Below are positions 17,478 through 27,100 of a stretch of DNA of 64,000 nt, piece after piece. The translations under genes and the position numbers were made by a program. Numbering within the stretch: position 1 is the stretch's first letter; the number at the start of each line of letters is the position of its first letter. Origin of the DNA: Polaromonas eurypsychrophila (GTDB taxonomy: Bacteria > Pseudomonadota > Gammaproteobacteria > Burkholderiales > Burkholderiaceae_C); NCBI RefSeq assembly GCF_014641715.1, contig NZ_BMIG01000007.1, positions 1 through 64,000 of the forward strand, read 5' to 3'. The notes below the pieces were generated by a model. It saw only the letters and a list, made by a program, of their open reading frames with translations, made no database searches and was not told the DNA's origin.

Positions 17478-18188
17478 ATGCTTGACCTGACAATTATTAA
17501 AGCCATAACCCTTGACCTTGACGACACCCTCTGGCCCGTGTGGCCCGCGATAGAGCGGGCTGAGGCCGCACTGGACGAATGGCTGGGCCGCCACGCGCCC
17601 ATGACGGCGGCGATGTTCGCCAACCCCACCGCCAGGCACGACATTCGCGAGCAGATCGTGCGCACCCGGCCCGAACTCAAGCACAACCTCAGCGCGATCC
17701 GGCGCGAGGCGATCCGTCTGGCGTTGTACCGTTCCAAAGAAAACCCGCTTTTGGCTGAGGATGCCTTTGAAGTCTTTTTTGCGGCGCGGCACGAGGTCAC
17801 GCTGTATGACGACGCGCTGCTGGCGCTGGGGTTTCTGTCGGCGCGTTACCCGGTGGTGGCGCTGACCAACGGCAATGCCGATATCCAGCGCATCGGGCTG
17901 GGCAAGTATTTCCGTGCCGCGATCAGCGCGCAGCAGTTCGGCGTGGGCAAGCCGGACCCGCGGATCTTTCACGCAGCGGCCGGTGCTGTCGATGTGCCCG
18001 CGCACAACGTGCTGCATGTGGGTGACGATGCCACGCTGGACGTGCTGGGCGCACTCAACGTCGGCATGCAGACCGCCTGGGTCAACCGCTCTGACCATTT
18101 GTGGGCGCACGATGCCTCGCCGCATGAAACCGTGACCAATCTCACCGAGTTGTGTGACCTGTTAAAGGCCGGGGAGGCGCACATATGA
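17478..18188 (+). CDS. HAD-family hydrolase
   Basis: A 236-aa haloacid-dehalogenase-type phosphatase: motif I ITLDLDDTLWPV (nucleophile Asp), motif II VALTNGNADIQ, motif III/IV VGKPDPRIFHAA and LHVGDDATLDVLGA. A helical cap separates motif I from II. The protein is cytoplasmic and substrate unknown. Start 17478 (MLDLTIIKAITLD) fits family; an ATG at 17457 is in frame but overlaps the hemH start. Its stop overlaps the GST start (ATGA). Confidence 0.85.
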   Translation: MLDLTIIKAITLDLDDTLWPVWPAIERAEAALDEWLGRHAPMTAAMFANPTARHDIREQIVRTRPELKHNLSAIRREAIRLALYRSKENPLLAEDAFEVFFAARHEVTLYDDALLALGFLSARYPVVALTNGNADIQRIGLGKYFRAAISAQQFGVGKPDPRIFHAAAGAVDVPAHNVLHVGDDATLDVLGALNVGMQTAWVNRSDHLWAHDASPHETVTNLTELCDLLKAGEAHI

Positions 18189-18823
18189 CGCTGAAGATTT
18201 ACGGCATCGCGGCTTCGCGTACATCGCGCCCGCTGTGGGTGGCGCAGGAACTGGGGCTGGACTACCAGCACATCGCCCAGGTTTACGAAGGCGGCGGCAC
18301 GCGCACACCCGAGTTTCTGGCGCTCAATCCCAACGGCCACATCCCGGTGATAACCGACGACGGGATTGTGGTGTGGGAGTCCATGGCCTGCACGATTTAC
18401 CTGGCCGAACGCTTTCAGGGGCCGAACGGTTTGTCACTGGCGGCACAGAGTCATGCCGAACGCGCCGACATTTTGCGCTGGAGCTTTTGGGCCGTGACCG
18501 AGTGTGAAAAAGATGCGCTGACGTTTCTGATGCACCGCATCGCCATGCCGGAAGAACGCCGCAAGCCGGAACTGGCGCAACAGGCCGACCGACGCCTCGC
18601 GCTGGTCTTGCAGGTGCTGGAACAGCATTTGCAGAACCGCGATTACGTCGCGGGAGAGCGCTTTACCGTGGCCGACATCTGCGTCGCTTCGGTGCTGGCC
18701 TGGGTCCAGCGCGCGGACGCGATGGCCGCTTGCCCGCGCGTGGCCGCATGGCTGGAGCGCTGCCTGACGCGGCCTGCACAACTGCAGGTGCGCGTGATGG
18801 CGCGCAACCGCGGCAAGACCTGA
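18185..18823 (+). CDS. glutathione S-transferase family protein
   Basis: A 212-aa GST: thioredoxin-like N-domain (KIYGIAASRTSRPLWVAQELG, with Ser/Arg at the glutathione site, NPNGHIPVITDDGIVVWESMAC) and all-helical C-domain (FTVADICVASVLAWV). Overlaps the HAD gene by four bases, implying coupling. The role is not specified by sequence. Confidence 0.88.
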   Translation: MTLKIYGIAASRTSRPLWVAQELGLDYQHIAQVYEGGGTRTPEFLALNPNGHIPVITDDGIVVWESMACTIYLAERFQGPNGLSLAAQSHAERADILRWSFWAVTECEKDALTFLMHRIAMPEERRKPELAQQADRRLALVLQVLEQHLQNRDYVAGERFTVADICVASVLAWVQRADAMAACPRVAAWLERCLTRPAQLQVRVMARNRGKT

Positions 18824-18856
18824 ATTTAAGCAGTTCCTTAAGAGAAAAAGGCTGTC

Positions 18857-18902
18857 AGCCCATAGCAGGATTGCGCAAGTAGCTATCTATTTAATAGCAA
18901 AT
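18857..18902 (-). repeat. dispersed ~45-bp repeat, family A, overlapping hpnE end
   Basis: Reverse-orientation copy (GTAGCTATCTATTTAATAGC). It encodes the last residues and stop codon of hpnE. Confidence 0.75.
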
Positions 18903-20164
18903 CGGGCGGCCTGCTGGCCGGAACGCACCGCACCTTCCAGCGTTGCCGGGTAAGGGCCGTCCACATAGTCACCACAGGCCACCAGCCCCGGCAGCAGTTG
19001 CGCGGCGGGCCGCAGCAGGCCGGGCAGGCAGGCGAAGGTTGCGCGTTTCTCCACAATGGTTTGCACAGCGACGGCCTGCGTCAGGCCGAGCTGCTGGCGG
19101 GCCTGCAGCAGCACACGCTGCGTCAGCGCGACGCTGTCGCCCTGGCTGGCGCTCACCACAAATGCCAGCAGGCCATCGGGGCCGCAGAGCTGGCCGCGGT
19201 CAAACACAAACTGGGCTGGCGCATCCCCCCCGGGCGCACTCGCGCGCAAGGCAAGCATGGGCTGCGCAAGGCGGCTGCCGCGTGATGAAACATAAACCGT
19301 GGTAATAGCCTCGAACTGCAGCGCCTGTGTCTGGTCCACCCAGGCCTTGCAGGGCAGGCCCGTGTTCAGGACGAGCCGCGCCGCTTCGCCCGGCGGGCAG
19401 GCCAGGATCACGCGCTCAAATGTTTCGCCATCGACCTGCCAGCCGGTGTCTGCGGGGGCGAGGGCCAACACGCGCGTACCGAGCCGCACCTCGGCGCCGT
19501 GCTGCGCCAGCCAGGCCAGTGCGGCGTCGGGCAGCAGCGCGCTGAGGTCGGTGCGCGGCAGCAGCAGGTTGGAGCCGCCGGACTGGGAGAACAGGGAATC
19601 ACGCAATACGCGCAGAAACACCTGGCCGCTGGCGCGGTCGGCGGGCGTGTTCAGTGCGGCGACACACAGCGGCTCAATCAGCGTGGTCAAAACGGCGGGT
19701 GTCAGCGCGATGCACAAAGCGGCAACCGACAGTTCGGGTGCGCAGCGGAAGCCGGCGAGCTGCCAGCGCGTGGCGGCCAGCAGCAGCGAGACCTTGTCGA
19801 GCCAGGACCAGCCGCGCGCGCGCAGGATGCCGGCGAAGGCGTCCAGCGGTGTGGGCAAGGCAGGAAGGCGCAAACCGCTGCCATCGGGAAATTGCAGCGT
19901 CAGCGGCATGCGGTGCAGCAACGATGTTGTCTTCAGGCCCAGATCGCCCATCAGCTTCAAGGTCTCGCTGTAGGCGCCGATCAGGATGTGCTGGCCGTTG
20001 TCCAGCGGCAGTGCAGAGCCATCAGGCCACTGGCCATCGACACGCCGCGCGCGACCGCCGGCAATGCGGGCTGCTTCGATCAGCGTGACCTGCTGGCCCA
20101 GGCGCGTGGCTTCGACCGCCGCCGCGCACCCGGCCCAGCCGGCGCCGATGACGGCGACCTTCAT
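18887..20164 (-). CDS. hpnE: hydroxysqualene dehydroxylase (squalene-associated FAD-dependent desaturase)
   Basis: A 425-aa FAD amine-oxidase-fold protein. The dinucleotide-binding motif VAVIGAGWAGCAAAVEATRLG opens the protein and GGRARRV follows, as in phytoene-desaturase relatives. HpnE removes the hydroxyl of hydroxysqualene to yield squalene, completing the HpnC/D/E route. It is the last gene of the hpn run; a spacer with REP-like repeats separates it from hpnD. The C-terminal FAIK and stop come from a dispersed repeat. Confidence 0.9.
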   Translation of the reverse strand: MKVAVIGAGWAGCAAAVEATRLGQQVTLIEAARIAGGRARRVDGQWPDGSALPLDNGQHILIGAYSETLKLMGDLGLKTTSLLHRMPLTLQFPDGSGLRLPALPTPLDAFAGILRARGWSWLDKVSLLLAATRWQLAGFRCAPELSVAALCIALTPAVLTTLIEPLCVAALNTPADRASGQVFLRVLRDSLFSQSGGSNLLLPRTDLSALLPDAALAWLAQHGAEVRLGTRVLALAPADTGWQVDGETFERVILACPPGEAARLVLNTGLPCKAWVDQTQALQFEAITTVYVSSRGSRLAQPMLALRASAPGGDAPAQFVFDRGQLCGPDGLLAFVVSASQGDSVALTQRVLLQARQQLGLTQAVAVQTIVEKRATFACLPGLLRPAAQLLPGLVACGDYVDGPYPATLEGAVRSGQQAARFAIK

Positions 20165-20194
20165 GGTGATATCGCGGCGACAAGCGTCCGGCTT

Positions 20195-20289
20195 GTCATT
20201 GCGGGCCTGACCCGCAATCCAGGCTGCTCGGCCTCGCGCGCTGGGGAGCGGGTTCGTGGATTCCGGCCTTCGCCGGAATGACAGTCAGG
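20195..20289. repeat. REP-like palindrome pair between hpnD and hpnE
   Basis: Carries ATTGCGGGCCTGACCCGCAAT (20195-20221) and, at 20257-20289, GGATTCCGGCCTTCGCCGGA with ATGACAGTCAGG. Same arrangement as at 4057-4154. Confidence 0.7.
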
Positions 20290-20372
20290 CTGGGGAGATG
20301 CGGGACACCCTCGGGGCACATCCTTCGACAAGCTCAGGATGATCGGAAAGAAGAAATGCGGAACGTGGGGGC

Positions 20373-21215
20373 TCATTGAACCTTGCCGAAGGCTTGGGTC
20401 TTCCACGCCAGCCAGAACTTGCGCAGCGGTGTCAGGCTCACGCGCTGGTGCAACACCTGGTAGTTGTCGGCCGCAATTTCGCGCAGCAGGGTGCGGTAGA
20501 TGCTGGCCATCATCAGGCCGGGTTTTTGGGCGCGGCGGTCGGTCTCGGGCAGCAGCGCCAGCGCCTCGTCGTACAGGGCGAGCGCGCGCTCGGTCTGGAA
20601 TTTCATCAGCGCGGTGAAGCGCTCCGAATACTGGCGCTTCAAAATCTCGTGCGCTTTCACGTCGAACTGCTGCAATTCATTCACCGGCAGGTAGATACGG
20701 CCGCGCAGTGCGTCTTCACCGACGTCGCGGATGATGTTGGTCATCTGGAAGGCTAGGCCGAGCTTGTGCGCATAGGTCGTGGTGATGTCGTCTGTCTGGC
20801 CGAAGATGCGCGCCGCGACCTCGCCGACGATGCCGGCTACCAGGTGGCAGTAGGTCCTGAGGTTGGGAAAGTCGAGGTAGCGGTTTTGTGCCAGATCCAT
20901 CTGGCAGCCCTCGATCACCGCCTGCAAATGGCGCGCTTCGATGCGGTAGTTGGGCGCCAGCGGCATCAGCGCCTTCATCACCGGGTGTGTCGGCTCGCCG
21001 GCATAGGACTTGAGCACCTCGGCATGCCACCAGGCCAGCTTGGTGTAGGCCACGCCGGGGTCGGTCACCTCATCGACCACATCGTCGATCTCGCGGCAAA
21101 AGGCGTAGAAGGCGGTGATGGCGGCGCGGCGCTCCTTGGGCAAAAACAGGAAGGCGTAATAAAAACTGCTGCCGGACGCGGCGGCTTTTTGCTGGACGTA
21201 TTCCTCAGGGCTCAT
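20373..21215 (-). CDS. hpnD: presqualene diphosphate synthase
   Basis: A 280-aa squalene/phytoene-synthase-fold enzyme. The two Asp-rich motifs are present: REIDDVVDEV (first) and FQMTNIIRDVGED (second), with YCHLVAGIVGEV between. HpnD joins two farnesyl diphosphates to presqualene diphosphate. The start overlaps the stop of the DUF2867 frame (ATGA), so its translation may depend on that broken gene; see the MITE entry. Confidence 0.92.
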   Translation of the reverse strand: MSPEEYVQQKAAASGSSFYYAFLFLPKERRAAITAFYAFCREIDDVVDEVTDPGVAYTKLAWWHAEVLKSYAGEPTHPVMKALMPLAPNYRIEARHLQAVIEGCQMDLAQNRYLDFPNLRTYCHLVAGIVGEVAARIFGQTDDITTTYAHKLGLAFQMTNIIRDVGEDALRGRIYLPVNELQQFDVKAHEILKRQYSERFTALMKFQTERALALYDEALALLPETDRRAQKPGLMMASIYRTLLREIAADNYQVLHQRVSLTPLRKFWLAWKTQAFGKVQ

Positions 21216-22004
21216 GGGCGGGATTGTCGCAGGCTTGTTGCCACGGCCTGGGGTGCGCGGCGCAGCACCGCAGGCGCAATGATCTTGTGCGCCGGGCCGA
21301 CAAAAGCCATGTACACCCGGCCCAGCGTGTTGTGGATATGAACCACCGTGCTCAGGGTCAGTTTGTCATGGGCGTCGTCATGGCTTTGCTTCAACACCGA
21401 CAGTTGAACCACCAGGTGTTTGTCGTCGTCCTGCATCAAGGGCCTGTTCACACCGTGTATGCAAGTGCGAACGTGGTTAAAACAGTGCCAATCTAGGCGC
21501 GCGACGACGCTCAGCCTGGGCGGCTGAGCTAGGAGTGCAACAACAAGTGGCGCTGTTTTAACCACGTTCCCTCCGGGTTGCGGCCAAAAAGGCCATGCGC
21601 AGCGTTGCAAAGCCTTGCCGGGCGCCAGCCCGGCTGCGTTTTGCGCCTCGCGCATGACCTTTTTGACTCGCAACGCATCTCGCATACACGGTGTGAACAG
21701 GCCCTGGCTCATCCAGACTGCTGCTGACAACTTCAAAAAGCCCCATGCGTTTGCCGGGAACCGCTTCGCCAGGCGGGACAGCCATCGTGCCCAGATTCTT
21801 CAATCCAACAAGCCGAACCACCTGGTTGCGCACGCGCATCAGGCCCTCTATCCAGCCAGGCGTCTGGCGGGTGATGGCCCGGTAAATTTCGGTCGCGGTC
21901 AGTTGTGAGGCCGGAACCAGCGCTTCATACGCGTCGGCAAAGTCGGCATCGTGTTGTTTGGCGGCCAGCGCGCAGCCGGCAGGGATGGGCACGGATCGAG
22001 TCAT
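21212..22004 (-). pseudogene. DUF2867-like gene interrupted by MITE-like element
   Basis: The N-terminal part (MTRSVPIPAGCALAAKQHDA through GKRMGLFEVVSSSLDE) and the C-terminal part (QDDDKHLVVQLSVLKQSHDD through AVLRR) together make a DUF2867-type protein of about 170 residues. They are separated by a 265-bp palindromic insert and lie in different reading frames, so the intact protein cannot be made. The first part starts inside the hpnC stop (ATGA) and the second ends inside the hpnD start, showing that the gene was once the coupled second gene of the hopanoid operon. Its function in hopanoid synthesis is unknown. Confidence 0.8.
21440..21704. mobile_element. 265-bp MITE-like element with nested inverted repeats
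   Basis: The ends are perfect 23-bp inverted repeats, beginning GGGCCTGTTCACACC at 21440 and mirrored at 21682-21704. A second perfect inverted pair AACGTGGTTAAAACAG (21470-21485) and its complement (21553-21568) lies inside. No transposase is encoded, so mobility would need an enzyme in trans. The insert breaks the DUF2867 gene. A clear target-site duplication is not visible. An internal GCGTTGCAA...CCTTG...GCTGCG...TTGCGCCT block resembles the element at 31068. Confidence 0.8.
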
Positions 22005-22885
22005 GGCAGCAGGGCTTTCCAGAAAATCACGACCGCATCCCAGGCCGTAAGCTTGGGCCGCCGCGCCAGCGTGCGGTGGTCCATGGCTGCCATCTTGTCG
22101 AGGATGCGCAGCCCGCCCTGAATCACGCAGCGCAGCTCCAGCGCGGCGCGCCATCCGTCAAAGCCGCCCAACCGGCGCGAGACGCTGGCCGGAAGCTCCA
22201 GGCCTTTTAGCATTCTGGCCCTTGCTGCACGGGCGCATGCAGCTATCAAATTAGTAGTGGCCGGGTTGATCACGTGCGCCATCAGTTGCGCCTCGTCCAC
22301 GCCATGCGCCGCCCACAGCTCACGCGGTAGGTAGATGCGGCCACGCGGAATGTCCACGCTGAGGTCTTGCCAGAAGTTGATCAGTTGCAGGGCGCTGCAG
22401 ATGTGGTCGCTCTGGCCCAGCGATTCGGCATCGTACACGCCGTACAGGTGCAGCAGCAGGCGCCCGACCGGATCGGCCGAGCGGCGGCAGTAGTCCAGCA
22501 ACTCGGCCTCGGTGGCGTAACGCTGCTTGACCACGTCCTGTTCAAAGGCGCTGAGCAGGTCGGCCAGCAAGGGCACCGGCAGATCGAATTCGGCGATGAC
22601 CGGCTGCAGCGCGTCAAATACGTGAGGCCAGCGCCCCGAGCCGGGCCGGCCTTCCGCCGCCGCCAACAGGTCGTCGCGGATGGCGGAGAGGTCTTTCAGG
22701 CGCTGGGCGGGTCGGGCGTCGCCTTCATCGGCGATGTCGTCAGCGGTGCGCGCAAACCAGTAGATCGCGGCAATGGCCGGGCGTAGGCGTGGCGGGCACA
22801 AGACCGAGGCCACCGGAAAGTTTTCATAGTGGCTGGACGGCGGCTGCAGCGCCAGCGGCGTGCTGTGGGGAGGGCCTGGATGCAT
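22001..22885 (-). CDS. hpnC: hydroxysqualene synthase
   Basis: A 294-aa squalene-synthase-fold enzyme with Asp-rich motifs ARTADDIADEGD and LINFWQDLSVDIPRGRIYLP. HpnC converts presqualene diphosphate to hydroxysqualene, the middle step between HpnD and HpnE. It is first in the minus-strand hpn run; its stop overlaps the start of the DUF2867 gene. A dispersed-repeat copy (22226-22260) is read through in frame, adding residues around TTNLIAACARAARA. Confidence 0.9.
   Translation of the reverse strand: MHPGPPHSTPLALQPPSSHYENFPVASVLCPPRLRPAIAAIYWFARTADDIADEGDARPAQRLKDLSAIRDDLLAAAEGRPGSGRWPHVFDALQPVIAEFDLPVPLLADLLSAFEQDVVKQRYATEAELLDYCRRSADPVGRLLLHLYGVYDAESLGQSDHICSALQLINFWQDLSVDIPRGRIYLPRELWAAHGVDEAQLMAHVINPATTNLIAACARAARARMLKGLELPASVSRRLGGFDGWRAALELRCVIQGGLRILDKMAAMDHRTLARRPKLTAWDAVVIFWKALLP
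22226..22260 (-). repeat. dispersed repeat, family A, inside hpnC
   Basis: GCATGCAGCTATCAAATTAG is a degraded copy of the family, translated in frame within hpnC. Confidence 0.55.
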
Positions 22886-22928
22886 GGCCGGATTGTCGCT
22901 TGACAGCGCTAGTGATTTACCCTAGATT

Positions 22929-22942
22929 ACTAACCGGTCAGT
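22929..22942. promoter_or_regulatory. near-perfect palindrome upstream of RND efflux genes
   Basis: ACTAACCGGTCAGT (ideal ACTRACCGGTYAGT) lies in the 120-bp gap between divergent hpnC and the efflux adaptor gene, followed by CAGTAG. It resembles TetR-family operators, but no regulator gene is adjacent. Confidence 0.45.
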
Positions 22943-23005
22943 CAGTAGTGTGGATTTTTCCCACAGCCTTGCTGGTATTCCGCCACCGCTTTTGCCCACC
23001 ACATC

Positions 23006-24163
23006 ATGCATAAAACAGCCTTTGTTCTCATCAGCAGCGCCCTGATTCTGGCCGCCTGTTCCAAGCCTGCCCCGCCCGAGGAGCCGGTGCGCGCGGTCAA
23101 GGTGATGACGGTGGGCACCGATTCTTTCACAGCGAATTACGAGTTTGCCGGGGAGGTGAAAGCCCAGGTCGAATCCCGGCTCGGATTCCGGGTCGGCGGA
23201 AAAATCATCCGGCGCCAGGCCGAACTCGGCCAACAGGTGAAAGCCGGCCAGGTTCTGGCGCAACTGGACCCGCAGGACTACAAATTGGCTGCGGATGCCG
23301 CGCGGGCCCAGGTGGCTGCCGCCAGTACCAACCGCGACCTGGCGGCTGCCGACTACAAGCGCTACAAGGAACTCAAGGACCAGAACTTCATCAGCGGCGC
23401 CGAACTCGAGCGCCGCGACACCACGCTGAAAGCCGCGCAGGCCCAGCTCGAGCAGGCGCAGGCGCAGCTGGCAGTGCAGGGCAACCAGGCCAATTACGCG
23501 TCACTGGTTGCTGACGTATCTGGGGTGGTGACTGCGGTCGAGGCCGAGGCCGGCCAAGTGGTCACGGCCGGCACGCCGGTTCTGCGCATTGCGGCCGACG
23601 GCCCGCGCGACGTGGTGTTTTCTGTGCCTGAAGACAAGGTGGCCGCCATCAAGGTCGGCACGCCGGTCAAGGTGCGTGTCTGGTCGCAGGCCGGTGAGCT
23701 GACCGGCCGTGTGCGCGAGGTGTCGGCCAGTGCCGACCCTGCCACGCGCACCTATCCGGTCAAGGTGGCCCTCGACACCAAAGAGCCGCCGGTACTGGGC
23801 GCCACGGTGTATGTGCAGCCGCAGGGCCTGGGCGCGGCCGGCGTGCAGGTCATCAAGCTGCCGACCAGCGCGCTGCGGCAGGACGGCAAGGCCAGCGCCG
23901 TCTGGGTGCTCGACAAGGCGAGCATGACGGTGAAATCGCAAACCATACAGATCGCCACAGCCGACGGCAACGAAGCGGTGGTCGCCGCCGGACTGCAGCC
24001 CGGCATGCTGGTGGTCAGCGCCGGGGTGCATGTGCTTTCACCCGGGCAGAAAGTCACGATTTATCAGCCAAAAGTGGCTGTAGCCCCCGTTCCGCCTGCG
24101 CAGACAGCTATCAATCCAATAGCGTCCGCTGCTGCCGCACCCGCTGCAGCGCCTGCGAAGTGA
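23006..24163 (+). CDS. RND efflux periplasmic adaptor (membrane fusion) lipoprotein
   Basis: A 385-aa membrane-fusion protein. The signal with lipobox LILAAC (Cys near residue 18) predicts inner-membrane lipid anchoring. Lipoyl/barrel halves (RLGFRVGGKIIRRQAELGQQVKAGQVLAQLDPQDY) flank a coiled-coil hairpin rich in Ala/Gln. It links the RND pump downstream to an outer-membrane channel, which is not encoded here. The C-terminal tail APVPPAQTAINPIASAAA is read from a dispersed repeat and looks like a late addition. Confidence 0.88.
   Translation: MHKTAFVLISSALILAACSKPAPPEEPVRAVKVMTVGTDSFTANYEFAGEVKAQVESRLGFRVGGKIIRRQAELGQQVKAGQVLAQLDPQDYKLAADAARAQVAAASTNRDLAAADYKRYKELKDQNFISGAELERRDTTLKAAQAQLEQAQAQLAVQGNQANYASLVADVSGVVTAVEAEAGQVVTAGTPVLRIAADGPRDVVFSVPEDKVAAIKVGTPVKVRVWSQAGELTGRVREVSASADPATRTYPVKVALDTKEPPVLGATVYVQPQGLGAAGVQVIKLPTSALRQDGKASAVWVLDKASMTVKSQTIQIATADGNEAVVAAGLQPGMLVVSAGVHVLSPGQKVTIYQPKVAVAPVPPAQTAINPIASAAAAPAAAPAK
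24075..24124 (-). repeat. dispersed ~45-bp repeat, family A, inside adaptor gene
   Basis: CGCAGACAGCTATCAATCCA closely matches the reverse complement of the 11893 copy; it encodes part of the adaptor C-terminus. Confidence 0.8.
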
Positions 24164-24170
24164 GGACGGC

Positions 24171-27100
24171 ATGAACCAGGAACAACCGAAAGACAGTTTC
24201 AACCTGTCCAAATGGGCGCTGGACCATCCGGCGCTGACACGTTACCTGATGGTGGTGCTGATGTTGCTGGGTTTTGCCGCCTACTTCCAGCTCGGCCAGG
24301 ACGAGGATCCGCCGTTTACCTTCCGTGCGATGGTGGTTCGCACGTACTGGCCGGGCGCCACGGCGCAACAGGTCGCCGAGCAGGTGACCGACAAACTCGA
24401 ACGCACGCTGCAGGAGGTGCCTTATGCCGACAAGATCCGCAGCTATTCCAAGCCCGGTGAGTCGCAGATCATCTTCCAGATCAAGGATTCATCAAAAGCC
24501 GCCGACGTGGCCGGTGTCTGGTACGCGGTGCGCAAAAAAATAGGCGATATGCGCGGCACCTTGCCGGGCGGGGTGGTGGGACCGTTCTTCAACGACGACT
24601 TCGGTGATGTGTATGGCGTGATCTACGCGCTGCAGGCCGACGGTTTCAGTTATGCCGAGCTCAAGACCTTTGCTGACAATGTGCGCCAGCAGTTGCTGCG
24701 TGTGCCCGATGTGGCCAAGGTCGAGCAGTTCGGTGTGCAGGACGAAAAGCTGTTCATCGAAATTTCGCAGAAACGGCTGGCCCAGCTCGGGCTGGATTTC
24801 AGCCAGGTGCTGAATCAACTCGGCCAGCAAAACGCCGTGGAATCGGCTGGCGCCATCCAGACGCCACTGGACGTGGTGCAGGTGCGGGTGGCCGGCCAGT
24901 TTGAGGCGGTTGAGCAGTTGCGCGCCATGCCGATACGCGGCAATTCGGGCAACCAGATGCGCCTGGGCGACATTGCCGAGATCAAACGTGCTTATGTCGA
25001 TCCGCCTGCCGTCAAGGTGCGGCACCAGGGCCGGGAGGTGATTGCGCTGGGTGTGTCCATGGGCAAAGGCGGTGACATCATCGCGCTGGGCAAGGCGCTC
25101 AGGGCTACCACGGCCAAAATCAGTACCACCCTGCCGGCAGGGATTGAGCTGGTGCAGATTCAGGACCAGCCGACCGCCGTGACGACCTCGGTCAATGAAT
25201 TTGTGCGCGTGCTGATCGAAGCCGTGGCCATAGTGCTGGCCGTTAGTTTTATTGCGCTGGGTTTTCACCGGCGGCCGGGTCAGCACCCGCTGTGGAAGCG
25301 TTATTACATCGACATGCGGCCGGGGCTGGTGGTCGGCATCACGATTCCGCTGGTGCTGGCAATGACTTTTCTGGCCATGAGTTATTTCGGCATCGGGCTG
25401 CACAAGATATCGCTGGGTTCGCTGATCATCGCGCTGGGCCTGCTGGTGGACGACGCCATCATTGCGGTCGAGATGATGGTGCGCAAGATGGAAGAGGGCT
25501 ACGACAAGGTGCGCGCCGCGACCTTTGCCTACGAAATCACCGCCATGCCGATGCTGACCGGCACGCTGATCACCGCCGTGGGCTTTCTGCCCATCGGGAT
25601 GGCCAAGTCAACCGTGGGCGAATACACCTTTGCGATTTTTGCGGTGACGGTGATTGCGCTGGTGCTGAGCTGGGTGGTGTCGGTGTGTTTTGTGCCTTAC
25701 CTGGGCACCTTGTTGCTCAAGGCCAAGCCGCTGCCTGAAGGCGTCGAGGCGGGTCACCAGGAGCACTTTGACACACCGTTTTATCGGGTATTTCGCCGAA
25801 CGGTGAACTGGTGCGTCGAGCACCGCTGGCTCACGATAGGCGCGACGATACTGGTCTTTGCACTCGGCATTGTCGGCATGGGCAAGGTGCAGCAGCAGTT
25901 CTTTCCGGATTCCAGCCGGCCAGAAATCATGGTCGACATCTGGTTCCCGGAAGGCACCTCGTTTGCCGCCAATGAACTCACGACCAGGCGCGTCGAAGAG
26001 CGCCTGCTGAAAGAAGAGGGCGTCAGCTCTGTCAGCACCTGGGTCGGTTCGGGCGTGCCGCGTTTCTATCTGCCGCTGGACCAGGTGTTTCCGCAGAGCA
26101 ATGTGTCGCAGTTCATTGTGTTGCCGAAAGACCTGAAAGTTCGCGAATCGCTGCGCATCAAGCTGCCGGCCCTGCTAGCCCAGGAATTCCCCGAGGTGCG
26201 TGGCCGCATCAAGCTGCTGCCCAACGGCCCGCCCGTGCCCTACCCGGTGCAGTTTCGCGTGGTCGGCATCGACCCGCTGGTATTGCGTGACCGCGCGGAC
26301 GAGGTGAAAGCCGCGATGCGTGAGAGCCCCAACACGCGTGGCGTCAACGACAACTGGAACGAGTCGGTCAAGGTGCTGCGCCTGGAAGTGGACCAGTCCA
26401 AGGCGCGCGCACTGGGCGTCACCAGCCAGTCGATCGCACAGGCGTCCAAAACCATCCTGGCGGGCAGCACCGTGGGCCAGTTCCGCGAGGGTGACAAACT
26501 GATCGACATCGTGCTGCGCCAGCCACTGGACGAACGCAATGCCATCACCGATATTGCCAACGCCTACCTGCCGACGGCGTCGGGAAAATCGATTCCGCTA
26601 ACGCAGATCGCCAAGCCGGTGTTCACCTGGGAGCCGGGCGTGATGTGGCGCGAAAATCGCGACTACGCAATCACGGTTCAAAGTGATGTGGTTGAGGGTC
26701 TGCAGGGCGCGACGGTGACCAACGAGCTGCTGCCAGCGCTGAAAGCCATCGAGGCCGAGTGGCAAAAAAATGGCATGAGCGGCTACCGCATCGAGGTTGC
26801 CGGCGCTGTGGAAGAGAGCGCCAAGGGCCAAGGCGCGATCGGAGCGCAATTGCCGGTAGCGGGCTTCATCATTTTGACCTTGCTCATGCTGCAACTGCAC
26901 AGCTTCAGCCGTTCAATGCTCGCTTTCACCACGGGCTTCATGGGTATCGCTGGTGTCGCGGGCGCGCTGTTGATCCTGAATCGGCCGATGGGCTTTGTTG
27001 CCGGCCTCGGCATCGTGGCGCTGTTCGGCATGATCATCCGCAACTCCGTGATCCTGATCGACCAGATCGAGCAGGACCGCGCGGCAGGCATCCCGGCTTG

